Counted from the stretch's first letter, positions 1-6,668 are shown. The stretch: DNA of 7,721 nucleotides from Bacteroidota bacterium (GCA_028877005.1 JAGWPI010000368.1:1-7721), one strand, 5' to 3'. Notes: a model not told the origin generated them from the letters alone. A program made the numbers and translations.

Positions 1-689
1 AAGCCTATCCCGTTTTATTGAATTTATTACCATCAGGATTAAAAGGACTTGCTTTTGCTGCACTTACTGCTGCCGTAGTTGCTTCGTTAGCAGGTAAGGC
101 CAATAGTATTTCTACAATTTTTACATTAGACATTTACAAGAAAAAAATTAATCCGCAAGCAACGGAACAAAAAACAGTTGTTGTAGGAAAAATTGTAGTA
201 GTTGTTGCTATGATGCTCGCTATTATTATTGCGCCATTAATGGAGATTGATAAAAAAGGTGGTTTTCAGTATATACAAGAGTATACCGGATTTGTTTCTC
301 CGGGTATTTTCGCCATGTTTATTTTGGGGTTTTTCTGGAAGAAAACTACTTCTAATGCCGCTCTATTTGCAACTATAGGTGGCTTTGTTATGTCTATTAT
401 CTTTAAATTTTTACCGCTATTAATGAATTTGTCATTCTTATCTCCTTATGGTTTTTCAGTACCTAATGAATCCGGTATTTTTGAAATTCCTTTTCTAGAT
501 AGAATGGGTTTTGTTTTTATTATTTGTATTCTTGGCATGTATATTATTAGCCTTATTGAAAATAAAAGGGGTATACTTACTAAGGGTTTAGAAATTGATA
601 GAACTATGTTTAAATTAAAACCTTCATTTACAGTAGGTGTAATAATTGTATTTGGTATTATTGCTGCTTTGTACACCTTGTTTTGGTAG
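1..689 (+). CDS. Sodium/sugar symporter (SSS family, vSGLT-like), C-terminal part
   Basis: This is the 3' part of a gene that begins before the window; the open frame is already in phase at base 3 and ends with TAG. It encodes an inner-membrane sodium-driven sugar importer of the solute:sodium symporter family (SLC5/vSGLT type). The visible 228 residues carry about six hydrophobic segments. They match my recollection of the second half of the Vibrio galactose transporter vSGLT: NSISTIFTLDIYKK after the first helix, then FQYIQEYTGFVSPG, LGFFWKKTT, and a last helix ending ALYTLFW. The second Gln of FQYIQ (bases 276-278) corresponds to the sugar-contacting Gln428 of vSGLT, which favours a hexose substrate. 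The protein stops just after this helix, so it lacks vSGLT's final helix. One of two neighbouring serines in the sodium-site helix is Ala here (bases 81-83). Family call is firm; the exact sugar is unknown. Confidence 0.93.
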   Translation, partial: AYPVLLNLLPSGLKGLAFAALTAAVVASLAGKANSISTIFTLDIYKKKINPQATEQKTVVVGKIVVVVAMMLAIIIAPLMEIDKKGGFQYIQEYTGFVSPGIFAMFILGFFWKKTTSNAALFATIGGFVMSIIFKFLPLLMNLSFLSPYGFSVPNESGIFEIPFLDRMGFVFIICILGMYIISLIENKRGILTKGLEIDRTMFKLKPSFTVGVIIVFGIIAALYTLFW

Positions 690-723
690 TATCTTAAATT
701 AAGAAACACAAGTTTAACCGCAT

Positions 724-757
724 AAAAAAAGAGACCCAAAAACAGTCTCTTTTTTTA
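724..757. terminator. Bidirectional intrinsic terminator between symporter gene and tRNA-Asp
   Basis: GAGAC (731-735) pairs with GTCTC (745-749) around a 9-base loop. The stem is extended by seven A on the left (724-730) pairing with the T run on the right (750-757). Each strand therefore reads as a hairpin followed by a U tract. It lies 34 bases after the symporter stop codon on the plus strand and 13 bases past the tRNA-Asp 3' end on the minus strand, so it probably ends both transcripts. Confidence 0.85.
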
Positions 758-770
758 AATTGATTTTTTG

Positions 771-844
771 CGGACCGGACGGGACTCGAACCCGCGACCT
801 CCGCCGTGACAGGGCGGCATTCTAACCAACTGAACTACCGATCC
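771..844 (-). tRNA. tRNA-Asp (GUC)
   Basis: The minus strand folds into a full cloverleaf of 74 nt. The acceptor stem is GGATCGG with CCGGTCC (one T-G wobble). The D arm is GTTC/GAAT with a GG-containing loop. The anticodon stem CCGCC/GGCGG encloses the loop CTGTCAC, with anticodon GTC at 808-810. The T arm is GCGGG-TTCGAGT-CCCGT. The discriminator base is G (771), a known identity element for aspartate. The encoded 3' end continues CAA rather than CCA, so CCA must be added after transcription. It stands alone, facing the symporter gene, with a terminator just downstream and a putative promoter upstream. Confidence 0.97.
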
Positions 845-883
845 ATTACCTTTATCAGCGCTTTATTGCTGTTTTAGGGACGG

Positions 884-915
884 CAAAGATAAGGGGATTG
901 ATATTTTCAAAACAA
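884..915 (-). promoter_or_regulatory. Putative Bacteroidota-type promoter for tRNA-Asp
   Basis: On the minus strand TATCTTTG (891 down to 884) fits the TAnnTTTG -7 element of Bacteroidota sigma-ABfr promoters exactly. Two TTG triplets could serve as the -33 element: 915-913 (21-base spacer) and 910-908 (16-base spacer); the first fits the usual spacing better. The box ends 39 bases before the tRNA 5' end, which would leave a leader of roughly 30 bases to be cut by RNase P. The transcription start is inferred, not seen. Confidence 0.5.
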
Positions 916-973
916 ATCTTTTCTAAAAAAAATTCTAAACCCTAATTTTACCGCATCAATTATACTTTTAACT

Positions 974-1969
974 ATGCCACAATACCCTAACAGACAATTC
1001 CTAGACTTCGAACAACCTATTAAAACATTGTACGAAGAAATAGAAAAATTAAAACAAACTGCCGAAAAAAGTAAAATCGATATGAGTGATAGCATTCAAA
1101 AGTTAGAAAATGCTATCATTGATAAACGTCGTGAAATAACTGCTTCTTTAACACCTTGGCAACGTGTACAATTAAGTCGTCATCCCGATAGGCCTTATAC
1201 CCATAAGTATATCGAAAAAATGTTAACCAACTATGTTGAGTTACATGGCGATAGAAATTTTCGCGATGATAAAGCCATGATTGGCGGTTTTGCACAACTA
1301 GATGGTGAAACTGTAATGGTAGTAGGCCAACAAAAAGGTATTAATACTAAAATGCGGCAACAACGTAATTTTGGCATGGCCAATCCGGAAGGCTATCGTA
1401 AAGCATTGCGCTTAATGAAACTAGCTGAAAAATTTAATAAACCTGTTATCACTTTTATAGATACCCCCGGTGCCTATCCTGGTTTAGAAGCAGAGGAACG
1501 TGGGCAAGGTGAAGCAATTGCCAGAAATATTTATGAAATGATTCGATTAAAAGTACCGGTAATATGTGTAATTATTGGGGAAGGTGCTAGCGGTGGTGCC
1601 CTTGGAATTGGTGTAGGTGATAAAATTTTGATGATGGAAAACACCTGGTACACTGTTATTTCTCCCGAAAGTTGTAGCTCAATTTTATGGCGAAGTTGGG
1701 ATAAAAAAGAAGTAGCTGCCGAGCAATTAAGACTTACCTCGTTAGATATGAAAGGTTTTGGTTTGGTAGATGAAATTGTACCTGAACCAATAGGAGGTGC
1801 ACATTGGGATTATAACCAAGCTGCTGCTCTATTAAAAACCTCAATCAGCAATGCATTAGCGTTGGTAAAGAATATTGACCCCGAATTGCGTATTCAACAA
1901 AGAATTGAAAAATTTGGTAAAATGGGCTTTTGGGATGAATTGCCTATGGAACCGGCTCAAGTACAATAA
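974..1969 (+). CDS. accA: Acetyl-CoA carboxylase carboxyltransferase subunit alpha
   Basis: AccA forms, with AccD, the carboxyltransferase half of acetyl-CoA carboxylase. It moves the carboxyl group from biotin on AccB to acetyl-CoA to give malonyl-CoA, the first committed step of fatty acid synthesis, in the cytoplasm. The 331 residues are close to the E. coli length of 319. An N-terminal helical segment (about 9-60, [17 protein letters not shown]) precedes the crotonase-like domain. Family signatures are [12 protein letters not shown] (69-80), ELHGDR (89-94), [20 protein letters not shown] (162-181), the glycine-rich GEGASGGA (202-209) thought to shape the oxyanion hole, and [15 protein letters not shown] (225-239). 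The ATG at 974 starts a few residues before the conserved LDFE, and no Shine-Dalgarno sequence is seen, as is common in the phylum. accD, accB and accC are not in the window. dapA follows after 74 bases on the same strand. Nothing looks damaged. Confidence 0.98.
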   Translation: MPQYPNRQFLDFEQPIKTLYEEIEKLKQTAEKSKIDMSDSIQKLENAIIDKRREITASLTPWQRVQLSRHPDRPYTHKYIEKMLTNYVELHGDRNFRDDKAMIGGFAQLDGETVMVVGQQKGINTKMRQQRNFGMANPEGYRKALRLMKLAEKFNKPVITFIDTPGAYPGLEAEERGQGEAIARNIYEMIRLKVPVICVIIGEGASGGALGIGVGDKILMMENTWYTVISPESCSSILWRSWDKKEVAAEQLRLTSLDMKGFGLVDEIVPEPIGGAHWDYNQAAALLKTSISNALALVKNIDPELRIQQRIEKFGKMGFWDELPMEPAQVQ

Positions 1970-1979
1970 TTATCGTCCC

Positions 1980-2010
1980 TTGCGTCGCACACTTGTACAT
2001 AATAGCATTG
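1980..2010 (+). promoter_or_regulatory. Weak candidate promoter in the accA-dapA gap
   Basis: TTG (1980-1982), a 20-base spacer and TAGCATTG (2003-2010) resemble the Bacteroidota TTG/TAnnTTTG promoter with one mismatch in the -7 box. It would start transcription about 25-30 bases before the dapA ATG. With one mismatch in an AT-rich gap this could be chance, and dapA may simply be read through from accA. Confidence 0.25.
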
Positions 2011-2043
2011 GGCAACAAAAAATAAACATTATTACGGCAAACA

Positions 2044-2937
2044 ATGAAAAATTTACAAACAATATTAAGAGGAACCGGCGTAGCCATTATAACGCCTTTT
2101 ACCGCTCAAAAAGCAGTTGATTATCCTGCATTAGAACGTGTAATTAATCATATTATTAATGGCGGCGCCGAGTATATTGTAACACTTGGTACAACAGGCG
2201 AAACACCTACATTAAGCAAAAATGAAAAATTAGAAATTGTTCATTTTACTTTGGAAAAAGTAAATAATAGGGTGCCTGTAGTAGTTGGTATTGGTGGTAA
2301 TAATACCCAATCGGTAATTGATGATCTTCAATCATATCCACTCACGCAAGTAACGGCTGTATTAAGTGCTGCTCCATATTACAACAAACCATCACAACAG
2401 GGTATTTACGAACATTATAAAGCCATTGCTTCAGCTTCAACCAAACCGGTAATTTTATACAATGTTCCCGGTCGTACAGGTAGAAATATTGCATCAACCA
2501 CTACTTTACGCCTAGCACATGAAGTACCTAATATTGCAGGAATTAAGGAAGCTAGTGGCGATTTTCAACAATGTATGGATATTTTGCGCGACAGACCTAC
2601 TGACTTTTTAGTAGTTAGTGGCGATGATGCTATTAGTTTACCTTTAATTGCCTTGGGTATGGAAGGTGTTATTAGTGTTGCTGCCAACGCCTTTCCTAAA
2701 GAATTTTCTACTATGGTTCGGTTTTGCCTAAACGGTAATTTTAAGGAGGCAAAACCTATACATTATCAGTTACTACAAGCCTTTGATTATATGTTTGTAG
2801 AAAATAATCCTGCCGGAGTAAAAGCATTTTTACATCATTTAACCCTTATTCAAAATTATACGCGATTACCTGTTGTTCCCGTAAGTGCAGAATTAGAACA
2901 AAAAATAAAAAACTGGCTGCATCAATTTCAGCAATAA
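2044..2937 (+). CDS. dapA: 4-hydroxy-tetrahydrodipicolinate synthase
   Basis: DapA condenses pyruvate with aspartate semialdehyde to 4-hydroxy-tetrahydrodipicolinate, the entry step of diaminopimelate and lysine synthesis (peptidoglycan and protein precursors), in the cytoplasm. The 297-residue protein is a single TIM barrel of normal length (E. coli 292). The active site is complete. GTTGETPTL holds the catalytic Thr (T50/T51), PYYNKPSQQG the second Tyr (Y113), YNVPGRTG the proton-relay Tyr139 and substrate-binding Arg144, and GIKEASGD the Schiff-base Lys168. These correspond to Thr44, Tyr107, Tyr133, Arg138 and Lys161 of E. coli. The barrel also has VSGDD (191-195) and GVISVAANAFP (208-218). 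The ATG at 2044 leads quickly into the conserved GTGVAIITPF. Related lyases such as N-acetylneuraminate lyase share the fold, but the complete DapA motifs make that unlikely. accA lies upstream and cmk follows 36 bases later. No lysine riboswitch is visible in the 74-base gap upstream. Confidence 0.97.
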   Translation: MKNLQTILRGTGVAIITPFTAQKAVDYPALERVINHIINGGAEYIVTLGTTGETPTLSKNEKLEIVHFTLEKVNNRVPVVVGIGGNNTQSVIDDLQSYPLTQVTAVLSAAPYYNKPSQQGIYEHYKAIASASTKPVILYNVPGRTGRNIASTTTLRLAHEVPNIAGIKEASGDFQQCMDILRDRPTDFLVVSGDDAISLPLIALGMEGVISVAANAFPKEFSTMVRFCLNGNFKEAKPIHYQLLQAFDYMFVENNPAGVKAFLHHLTLIQNYTRLPVVPVSAELEQKIKNWLHQFQQ

Positions 2938-2973
2938 TTTACTTTTAACCAATCATGCATGCTAAAGCATTTT

Positions 2974-3654
2974 ATGAAAAAAATAATTGTTGCAATTGAT
3001 GGATATTCATCTTGCGGAAAAAGTACACTGGCAAGGGCTTTAGCCCAAAAATTACATTATGTATTTATCGATAGTGGCGCCATGTATAGGGCTATTACAT
3101 TGTATTTTATTCAACACAAAATTAATATTCAACACAAGGAAGAGGTTACTAATGCTTTAAAAAAAATCAATTTATCATTTGAGTTTCATCCGGAATCAGA
3201 GCAAAATAATATTTTATTGAATGGAATAAATGTAGAAAATGAAATTAGAAATATGGCGGTTACTTCAAAGGTTAGCGAAGTGGCAGCCATAGCAGATGTA
3301 AGAAAATTTGCGGTTGCGCAACAACAACAAATGGGAAAGTTAAAGGGTATTGTAATGGATGGACGTGATATAGGCACTACTGTATTTCCGAATGCTGAAT
3401 TAAAAATATTTGTTACTGCCGATCCTGCTGTTAGAGTTGAAAGGCGTTTTAAAGAATTGTTTGAGCAAAATAAGAAAGTTACTATTGAGGAAGTAAAAGC
3501 AAATTTAGAAATGCGCGACTATATTGATAGTAACCGATCTGAAAGTCCATTACGAATGGCCGATGATGCTAAAAAGTTAGATAATAGCCATCTAACTAAG
3601 GAAGAACAGCTAAGTTTGGCATACAATTGGGCTCTTGAAAAAATTAAAGAATAA
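2974..3654 (+). CDS. cmk: Cytidylate kinase
   Basis: Cmk phosphorylates CMP and dCMP with ATP, recycling cytidine nucleotides for RNA, DNA and lipid synthesis in the cytoplasm. Numbered from the ATG at 2974 it has 226 residues, normal for the short bacterial form. The P-loop is GYSSCGKST (10-18). IDSGAMYRA (32-40) follows and belongs to the nucleotide-binding core. The insert typical of the CMP kinase branch is present, then MDGRDIGTTVFP and the lid-region arginines VRVERRFKEL. The C-terminal part has RDYIDSNRSESPL and KKLDNSHLT, both typical of the family. An in-frame ATG at 2959 would add MLKHF. I prefer 2974 because homologues usually begin MKKIIxAIDG directly before the P-loop strand. It is probably transcribed with dapA (gap 36 bases). 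It converges on the minus-strand unknown gene, with only 40 bases between the two stop codons and no clear terminator hairpin there. Confidence 0.96.
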   Translation: MKKIIVAIDGYSSCGKSTLARALAQKLHYVFIDSGAMYRAITLYFIQHKINIQHKEEVTNALKKINLSFEFHPESEQNNILLNGINVENEIRNMAVTSKVSEVAAIADVRKFAVAQQQQMGKLKGIVMDGRDIGTTVFPNAELKIFVTADPAVRVERRFKELFEQNKKVTIEEVKANLEMRDYIDSNRSESPLRMADDAKKLDNSHLTKEEQLSLAYNWALEKIKE

Positions 3655-3694
3655 TTTATATTGTGCGTTTATATATCTGCTCAGCTATTAATGT

Positions 3695-4681
3695 TTATCG
3701 TTGTTGTGTACTATCTTTTTTTTGTTGATTTTTTTCTATATTTTTTTTTGAAATCTCTTCCAATACTTTTTCCTTCCTGTTGCCCTTGTCATCTAAAATC
3801 GGCATTGGCAAATCAGATTGGTTTTTATCAAAAATGATATTTTGAAACGGATTATTCACATATACCCAATATCCATTTACCCATCTAAATCCTTCATAAT
3901 CTCCATAAGGAATTAAATTATATGTATTTTTTTCATCGGGAGATTCACTCACTAATCTGCTAAAAATAATGGCCTGATATTTTGGATCATAGTTCATACG
4001 CACGCCGGCATCTTTTTTATATTCTAAACAAAATCGAAAAGCAGGTTGCGGTGGCTTAATACCATCTGAAGGATATTTAAAATAATTTCCTCCAAACTGT
4101 GGTATCCCATCGGGCGTAAATGTTAATACTTCTATCCATTTTTTTTCACTACGAGCATTATTTTCATCCAAACCCAGTAATGTATAATATTTTTTATTGT
4201 TAAATTTAGTAAGTATTATTTTGTAATATATAGCGCCAATCCAATTATTGCTGGTGCGTATAGAATCGATAGGGGCATTGGTAAATTCTGATACATCAAA
4301 AAGGGGATATAATTTTAAACTTCCATCAGTAGTTCGCATTTGAATTGCACCTCTTTGCCGGTAGTAGGTATAATCTTTCATTACTTGCCATGTAAAAATT
4401 CTAAAACTGCTGTCAGGTGCATATAGTTTTGAAATATTTTGAACAGAATCAAAAGGATAATAAAAGGAGTAGGGTGTTTTTAATGCTTTTACAAAATTTC
4501 GAATAAAGGCACTATCTGCCTGAAATCGTTCTAACCAATCATTGGCATAAACAATATTATGTGCATCTTTTTGAAGTGTAGATTCAATTTTTTGTAAAGC
4601 CTGCACAGAACTAATAGGCATTTCCTGTGAGAAGGAAATAGAAGGTAAATAGAATAGAAATGCAATTAGGCTGTAACGCAT
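3695..4681 (-). CDS. Conserved secreted protein of unknown function
   Basis: I do not recognise a function. The 328-residue product starts with a likely Sec signal peptide (MRYSLIAFLFYLPSISFSQ, cleavage probably after SFS or SFSQ). There is no lipobox Cys, so a periplasmic or outer-membrane-associated location is likely. The mature part has no further membrane helix and is rich in Tyr, Phe and Trp. Notable stretches are WLERFQADSAFIRNFVKALKTPYSFYYPFDS-like sequence around 49-79, YPLFDV (125-130), YYTLLGLDENNARSEKKW (165-182), and a C-terminal block LIPYGDYEGFRWVNGYWVYV (256-275). I recall that last block, ending G-D/T-Y-E-G-F-x-W-x-x-G-x-W, from many Bacteroidota hypothetical proteins. The tail after residue 300 is Lys/Gln/Glu rich and low complexity. 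It lies 73 bases after gmhB on the same strand as the heptose genes, so it may be co-transcribed, though such a gap also allows its own promoter. It is not the gliding protein GldN by motif. Confidence 0.85.
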   Translation of the reverse strand: MRYSLIAFLFYLPSISFSQEMPISSVQALQKIESTLQKDAHNIVYANDWLERFQADSAFIRNFVKALKTPYSFYYPFDSVQNISKLYAPDSSFRIFTWQVMKDYTYYRQRGAIQMRTTDGSLKLYPLFDVSEFTNAPIDSIRTSNNWIGAIYYKIILTKFNNKKYYTLLGLDENNARSEKKWIEVLTFTPDGIPQFGGNYFKYPSDGIKPPQPAFRFCLEYKKDAGVRMNYDPKYQAIIFSRLVSESPDEKNTYNLIPYGDYEGFRWVNGYWVYVNNPFQNIIFDKNQSDLPMPILDDKGNRKEKVLEEISKKNIEKNQQKKDSTQQR

Positions 4682-4754
4682 ATAAGAGAAATATGCACTA
4701 AATATACAACACGCAAATGGTTTATTTTTTTTGAAGTGCCAATAAAGCTCAATT

Positions 4755-5312
4755 TTATGCTTTTGTTAAAGCCTTTGCTGCAAGTAATAAATTATCAAAT
4801 CTTGCGTCAATGAATGGATGTGGAAATGGGGTTTCGGGATCAGTTGTAGCTACAAAAATGGTAAACATTCCTGTATTTTTACCAAAAGCCATGTCTGTTA
4901 GTTTATTGCCAATCATAATGCTTTTTGAAAAATTGATAAGGGGGTCATTGGCCTTTGCTTGATAAGCCATACCCGGTGCCGGTTTCCGATTTGGTGAATC
5001 ATCAGACATATCCGGACAATAGTAAATTTGATCTATTCTTCCTCCATTCTTTTGTATTTCGAGCAACATATTGCTATGAATTAAATGTAACTCAGCCTCC
5101 GTTAGTAAACCTTTTCCTATACATTTTTGATTGGTTACTACAATTATTCTTTTGAATAATGGATTCAGCAATGCTAAAGCCTCTTGTACGCCGGGTAAAA
5201 AAATAAATTCAGACCATGATAAAATGTATTCAGCTTCTTTTTCTGCATTAATAACACCATCTCTGTCTAAAAATAATGTCCATTCATCGGTTATATTTGG
5301 TATTTCTTTCAT
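4755..5312 (-). CDS. gmhB: D-glycero-D-manno-heptose 1,7-bisphosphate 7-phosphatase (HAD-IIIA), variant active site
   Basis: GmhB removes the C7 phosphate from heptose 1,7-bisphosphate in the cytoplasm, giving the 1-phosphate used by HddC. The 185-residue length fits the HAD subfamily IIIA. Motif I is FLDRDGVIN with nucleophile Asp16 and acid/base Asp18. Motif II is VVTNQ with Thr60. Motif III is RKPAPGM with Lys110. Motif IV reads MIGNKLTDM (133-141), so Asn136 stands where most family members have Asp, a magnesium ligand in E. coli GmhB; Asp140 is kept. The usual zinc loop (Cys-x-His plus Cys-x-Cys) is missing; only Cys99 remains in YYCPDMSDDSPNRKP. The VTNQSGIARG-type loop is VTNQKCIGKG here. 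Neighbours hddC (15 bases upstream), gmhA and hddA indicate the alpha-anomer route. The related histidinol-phosphatase domain of HisB is the main alternative but does not fit the context. Confidence 0.88.
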   Translation of the reverse strand: MKEIPNITDEWTLFLDRDGVINAEKEAEYILSWSEFIFLPGVQEALALLNPLFKRIIVVTNQKCIGKGLLTEAELHLIHSNMLLEIQKNGGRIDQIYYCPDMSDDSPNRKPAPGMAYQAKANDPLINFSKSIMIGNKLTDMAFGKNTGMFTIFVATTDPETPFPHPFIDARFDNLLLAAKALTKA

Positions 5313-5327
5313 TTAATTTTTTTTGTT

Positions 5328-6017
5328 TTAACTTAGTTCAATCTGGGCTTTCATATAATCCTCGGGTATACCAATATCAATAAAGTAATTATTTTGAATT
5401 TGACCAAATAATTGTCCATTGTTGGTATTTTGCTCTAAATATTCTTTTTCAAAAGAAAATTTTTTCGAGAAATTATTCAACAGAAATTGAGATATATTTA
5501 ATATGTATATCCCGCCATTAATAAGGCCCTTTTTGGTAAATTTTTTTTCATGAAATGCAACAATTTCATCATGCTTATTCAATGATACTGCTCCATATCT
5601 ATCAAAATTTTCCATTGGTTTTAAACATACACTGCATACCGCATTTTTATTTAAATGAAATTGTTTTAATTGTTGGTAATCAATTTTGTACAGTGTATCT
5701 CCGTTAGTAATTAATACGTTTTTTGACTGTACTTTTGAACAGGCCAATTGTATGGCACCACCGGTACCTAAAGGTTCTACTTCCGTTATAATTGAATAGC
5801 TTTCAGCAGATAAATTACTTTGTAAAAAGTTAATGAAATATTCATGTTTATAGCCTAATGAAAATATAAATTTTTTTATCCCTTGTTGCTTTAAGTGTTG
5901 AATAACATAACCTATAAACGGCTTGCCATTTATGGGTGCCATGCATTTAGGTAATTCGGGTACAACACTTTTTAAACGCGTACCCATTCCACCTGCAAGT
6001 ATAATGGCTTCATTCAT
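5328..6017 (-). CDS. hddC: Nucleotidyltransferase, probable D-glycero-alpha-D-manno-heptose 1-phosphate guanylyltransferase
   Basis: This is a 229-residue sugar-1-phosphate nucleotidyltransferase of the NTP_transferase (RmlA/GalU-like) fold. It probably joins GTP and D-glycero-alpha-D-manno-heptose 1-phosphate to form GDP-heptose. The N-terminal nucleotide-binding signature is LAGGMGTRL (7-15), followed by PKCMAPINGKPF with the conserved Lys24. EPLGTGGAI (81-89) contacts the base and sugar in relatives. NGDTLY (105-110) holds the metal-binding Asp107, GGIYIL (168-173) is a sugar-site strand, and FIDIGIPEDY (212-221) carries the second metal Asp214. The protein ends right after this motif, without the hexapeptide-repeat domain of longer relatives. 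Guanylyl specificity is inferred from neighbouring hddA, gmhA and gmhB, since sequence motifs alone do not separate GTP from other NTPs. gmhB follows after 15 bases; gmhA lies 64 bases upstream, across an inverted repeat. Confidence 0.87.
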   Translation of the reverse strand: MNEAIILAGGMGTRLKSVVPELPKCMAPINGKPFIGYVIQHLKQQGIKKFIFSLGYKHEYFINFLQSNLSAESYSIITEVEPLGTGGAIQLACSKVQSKNVLITNGDTLYKIDYQQLKQFHLNKNAVCSVCLKPMENFDRYGAVSLNKHDEIVAFHEKKFTKKGLINGGIYILNISQFLLNNFSKKFSFEKEYLEQNTNNGQLFGQIQNNYFIDIGIPEDYMKAQIELS

Positions 6018-6040
6018 ATATAAATATTAATATAATTGTA

Positions 6041-6083
6041 AAGTACCAGGCTTAAGCTGTTTCAAATTATTTAAGCAGTACTT
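6041..6083. repeat. Two-part inverted repeat spanning the gmhA stop and the gmhA-hddC gap
   Basis: AAGTAC (6041-6046) pairs with GTACTT (6078-6083), and inside it GCTTAA (6050-6055) pairs with TTAAGC (6071-6076). An asymmetric internal loop (CAG opposite A) separates the two 6-bp helices, and the apical loop is 15 bases. The right arm overlaps the gmhA stop codon (6082-6084). In the minus-strand transcript no U tract follows, so it is not a standard terminator. An mRNA-stability, processing or translation-control element, or a protein-binding site, are possible; chance in AT-rich DNA is not excluded. Confidence 0.5.
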
Positions 6084-6657
6084 ATGCAAATAAATTTGCT
6101 TCAACCATTTCACAGATAATATGTCCCAGCATAATATGACTTTCCTGAATGCGTGGAGTGTCTGTTGAAGGTACATTAAATATTATATCGCTACATTCTT
6201 TCATTTTGCCCCCTGTACTTCCCGTAAAGCCAATAGTAATCATTCCATTAGCTTTTGCTGCTTCAAATGCTTTTACTATGTTAGGCGAGTTTCCCGATGT
6301 GCTTAATCCAATTAATACATCGCCAGATAGGCCGGTTCCTTCTACAATACGTGCATAAATAACATCATAACTATAATCGTTGGCTACTGCAGTTAAATAA
6401 GAGGTATTGCAATGCAATGCTTCTGAGGGTAATGCTTTTCTGTTTTTATAAAATCTACCCGAAAATTCTGCAGCTAAATGTTGTGCATCGGCAGCACTGC
6501 CACCGTTACCACAAAATAAAACTTTATTACCATTTTTAAAAGCCTGGGTAATTAATTCTATGGCTTGTTGAAGGTTTTGTAACATTTGTGCGTCCTGCAA
6601 TATGGATTGCTTAACTTGAATAGATGCGTTAATAATTTCTTTAAATCTGTTTTGCAT
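6082..6657 (-). CDS. gmhA: Sedoheptulose 7-phosphate isomerase (phosphoheptose isomerase)
   Basis: GmhA converts sedoheptulose 7-phosphate, drawn from the pentose phosphate pathway, to D-glycero-D-manno-heptose 7-phosphate, the first step of activated heptose synthesis in the cytoplasm. The 191-residue product is a single SIS domain of the usual length (E. coli 192). The phosphate-binding region CGNGGSAADAQHLAAEFSGRF (49-69) and STSGNS (119-124) are intact. The E. coli zinc/catalytic residues His61, Glu65, Gln172 and His180 correspond here to His60, Glu64, Gln171 and His179, all present. The C-terminal DTPRIQESHIMLGHIICEMVE (166-186) is typical of the family and separates it from the DnaA-binding relative DiaA less by motif than by context. 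It starts 11 bases after hddA ends, so the two are surely co-transcribed. The stop codon lies in the right arm of an inverted repeat before hddC. Confidence 0.96.
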   Translation of the reverse strand: MQNRFKEIINASIQVKQSILQDAQMLQNLQQAIELITQAFKNGNKVLFCGNGGSAADAQHLAAEFSGRFYKNRKALPSEALHCNTSYLTAVANDYSYDVIYARIVEGTGLSGDVLIGLSTSGNSPNIVKAFEAAKANGMITIGFTGSTGGKMKECSDIIFNVPSTDTPRIQESHIMLGHIICEMVEANLFA

Positions 6658-6668
6658 AAACTTATATT

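Noticed and set aside
446..739. Minus-strand open frame opposite the symporter gene
   Set aside because: It lies antisense to a confident membrane-protein gene and reads into the terminator hairpin; its hydrophobic look mirrors the codons of the real gene.
943..970. TAATTTTA and TACTTTTA as -7 boxes for accA
   Set aside because: Each has one mismatch, neither has a TTG at proper spacing, and the second is almost at the start codon.
1970..2043. Possible lysine riboswitch before dapA
   Set aside because: The gap is only 74 bases, far too short for the multi-helix lysine riboswitch, and no matching stems are seen.
1875..2120. Plus-strand open frame overlapping the end of accA and start of dapA
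   Set aside because: It is in a different frame from two certain genes, has no recognisable motif and a composition typical of a shadow frame.
2959..2970. Small inverted repeat ATGCT-AA-AGCAT before cmk
   Set aside because: A 2-base loop cannot form a hairpin and the match is short enough to be chance; it overlaps the alternative cmk start.
3655..3694. Terminator between convergent cmk and the unknown gene
   Set aside because: No stem of useful length with a T tract is visible in these 40 bases on either strand.
6149..6358. Plus-strand open frame inside gmhA
   Set aside because: It is antisense to a complete SIS-domain gene and has no independent support.
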